NCBI RefSeq assembly: GCF_027706145.1
Contig: NZ_JAQFWW010000001.1
Span: 1,240,001-1,304,000 of the forward strand
DNA length: 64,000 nucleotides
Origin: Bacillus changyiensis
GTDB lineage: Bacteria; Bacillota; Bacilli; Bacillales; Bacillaceae
Direction of reading: 5' to 3'
Shown here: in pieces, positions 63,858-64,000 of the stretch
Layout: the number at the start of each line of letters is the position of its first letter
Position numbering within the stretch: position 1 is the first letter of the stretch
Notes under the pieces: model-generated
Seen by the model: only the letters and a program-made list of their open reading frames with translations
Told to the model about the DNA's origin: nothing
Databases searched by the model: none
Translations under genes and position numbers: made by a program

Positions 63858-64000
63858 TTAGAATCGTTTTGCACCAAGGTAGCGCTCTTTCCAATAGCTT
63901 GTTGTTAAATCACTTGTTGTCACACCATTTGAACCAGCATGAATAAATTTGTTATTTCCAATATAAACCCCCATATGTGATGGGCCTGGCTGATAAGTCG
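63858..64000 (-). CDS. lytF: NlpC/P60 cell-wall endopeptidase, C-terminal end (LytF-like, continues beyond window)
   Basis: Only the last 47 codons are visible, ending TAA 63858. They spell the end of an NlpC/P60 DL-endopeptidase domain: [20 protein letters not shown] contains the catalytic His (SHMGVYIG) and the third polar residue region (FIHAG), followed by [13 protein letters not shown], the typical LytE/LytF ending. The position next to citR/citA matches lytF (yhdD) in B. subtilis. The choice of lytF over a paralogue is by synteny only. Confidence 0.75.
   Translation of the reverse strand, partial: TYQPGPSHMGVYIGNNKFIHAGSNGVTTSDLTTSYWKERYLGAKRF

Overview
The window is chromosomal DNA from an endospore-forming Bacillus related to, but clearly diverged from, the B. 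subtilis group. The evidence is the gene content and order: hmoB, yhaA, ecsCBA, hit, serC, trpP, yhaH, scoC, yhaI, prsA, yhaLMNOPQ, hemZ, yhaX, yheABCDE, sspB, the bmrCD pair, nhaX, nhaC, dat, yheN, srtN, yhdY, yhdW, two crcB genes, the yhdT/mpfA pair, plsC, sigM-yhdL-yhdK, yhdH, citA/citR and lytF. This follows one continuous stretch of the B. subtilis map. The DNA is AT-rich, with strong Shine-Dalgarno (SD) sequences, frequent TTG/GTG starts and many intrinsic terminators. Family and synteny statements rest on recognised protein sequence; no database search was possible.

Layout. 1-12,950: heme, secretion and metabolism genes, including the Ecs transporter, serine synthesis, a TRAP-regulated tryptophan transporter, the ScoC regulator and the PrsA foldase. 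12,950-24,300: the YhaO/YhaN SbcCD-like pair, the YhaPQ ABC exporter, hemZ and conserved unknowns. 24,300-31,150: YheB, the ATP-grasp spore proteins YheC/YheD, a yxkF-msmX insert and sspB. 31,150-32,850: an accessory scar with an IS3-type transposase remnant and a broken RNase-A-like toxin beside an intact immunity gene. 32,850-37,040: the BmrCD multidrug exporter with an attenuation-type leader. 37,500-42,030: the most notable island, a three-gene thiazole/oxazole-modified microcin (TOMM) locus of heterocycloanthracin/sonorensin type, inserted between nhaX and nhaC. 42,360-52,800: Na+/H+ antiport, D-amino-acid, sirtuin, MscS, fluoride-channel and CNNM/CorC genes. 52,860-64,000: a DUF805 protein, a TetR-family relic, a GC-rich palindromic repeat, plsC, the SigM operon, an amino-acid decarboxylase/transporter pair, citA/citR and the end of a cell-wall hydrolase gene.

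How the parts work together. The microcin locus encodes a precursor with a hydrophilic leader and a core of repeated X-Ser-Cys triplets, a ThiF/SagC-like maturation protein and a YcaO cyclodehydratase ending in PHPFP. Together these could convert Ser-Cys pairs into oxazoline-thiazoline pairs. No dehydrogenase, exporter or immunity gene is recognised beside them.

The regulatory DNA is unusually rich. There are TRAP triplets over the trpP ribosome-binding site, a cloverleaf-like leader at the predicted 5' end of sspB mRNA, short ORFs plus mutually exclusive hairpins before bmrC, and a shared design before both CNNM/CorC paralogues (short leader ORF, perfect SD, hairpin, start codon).
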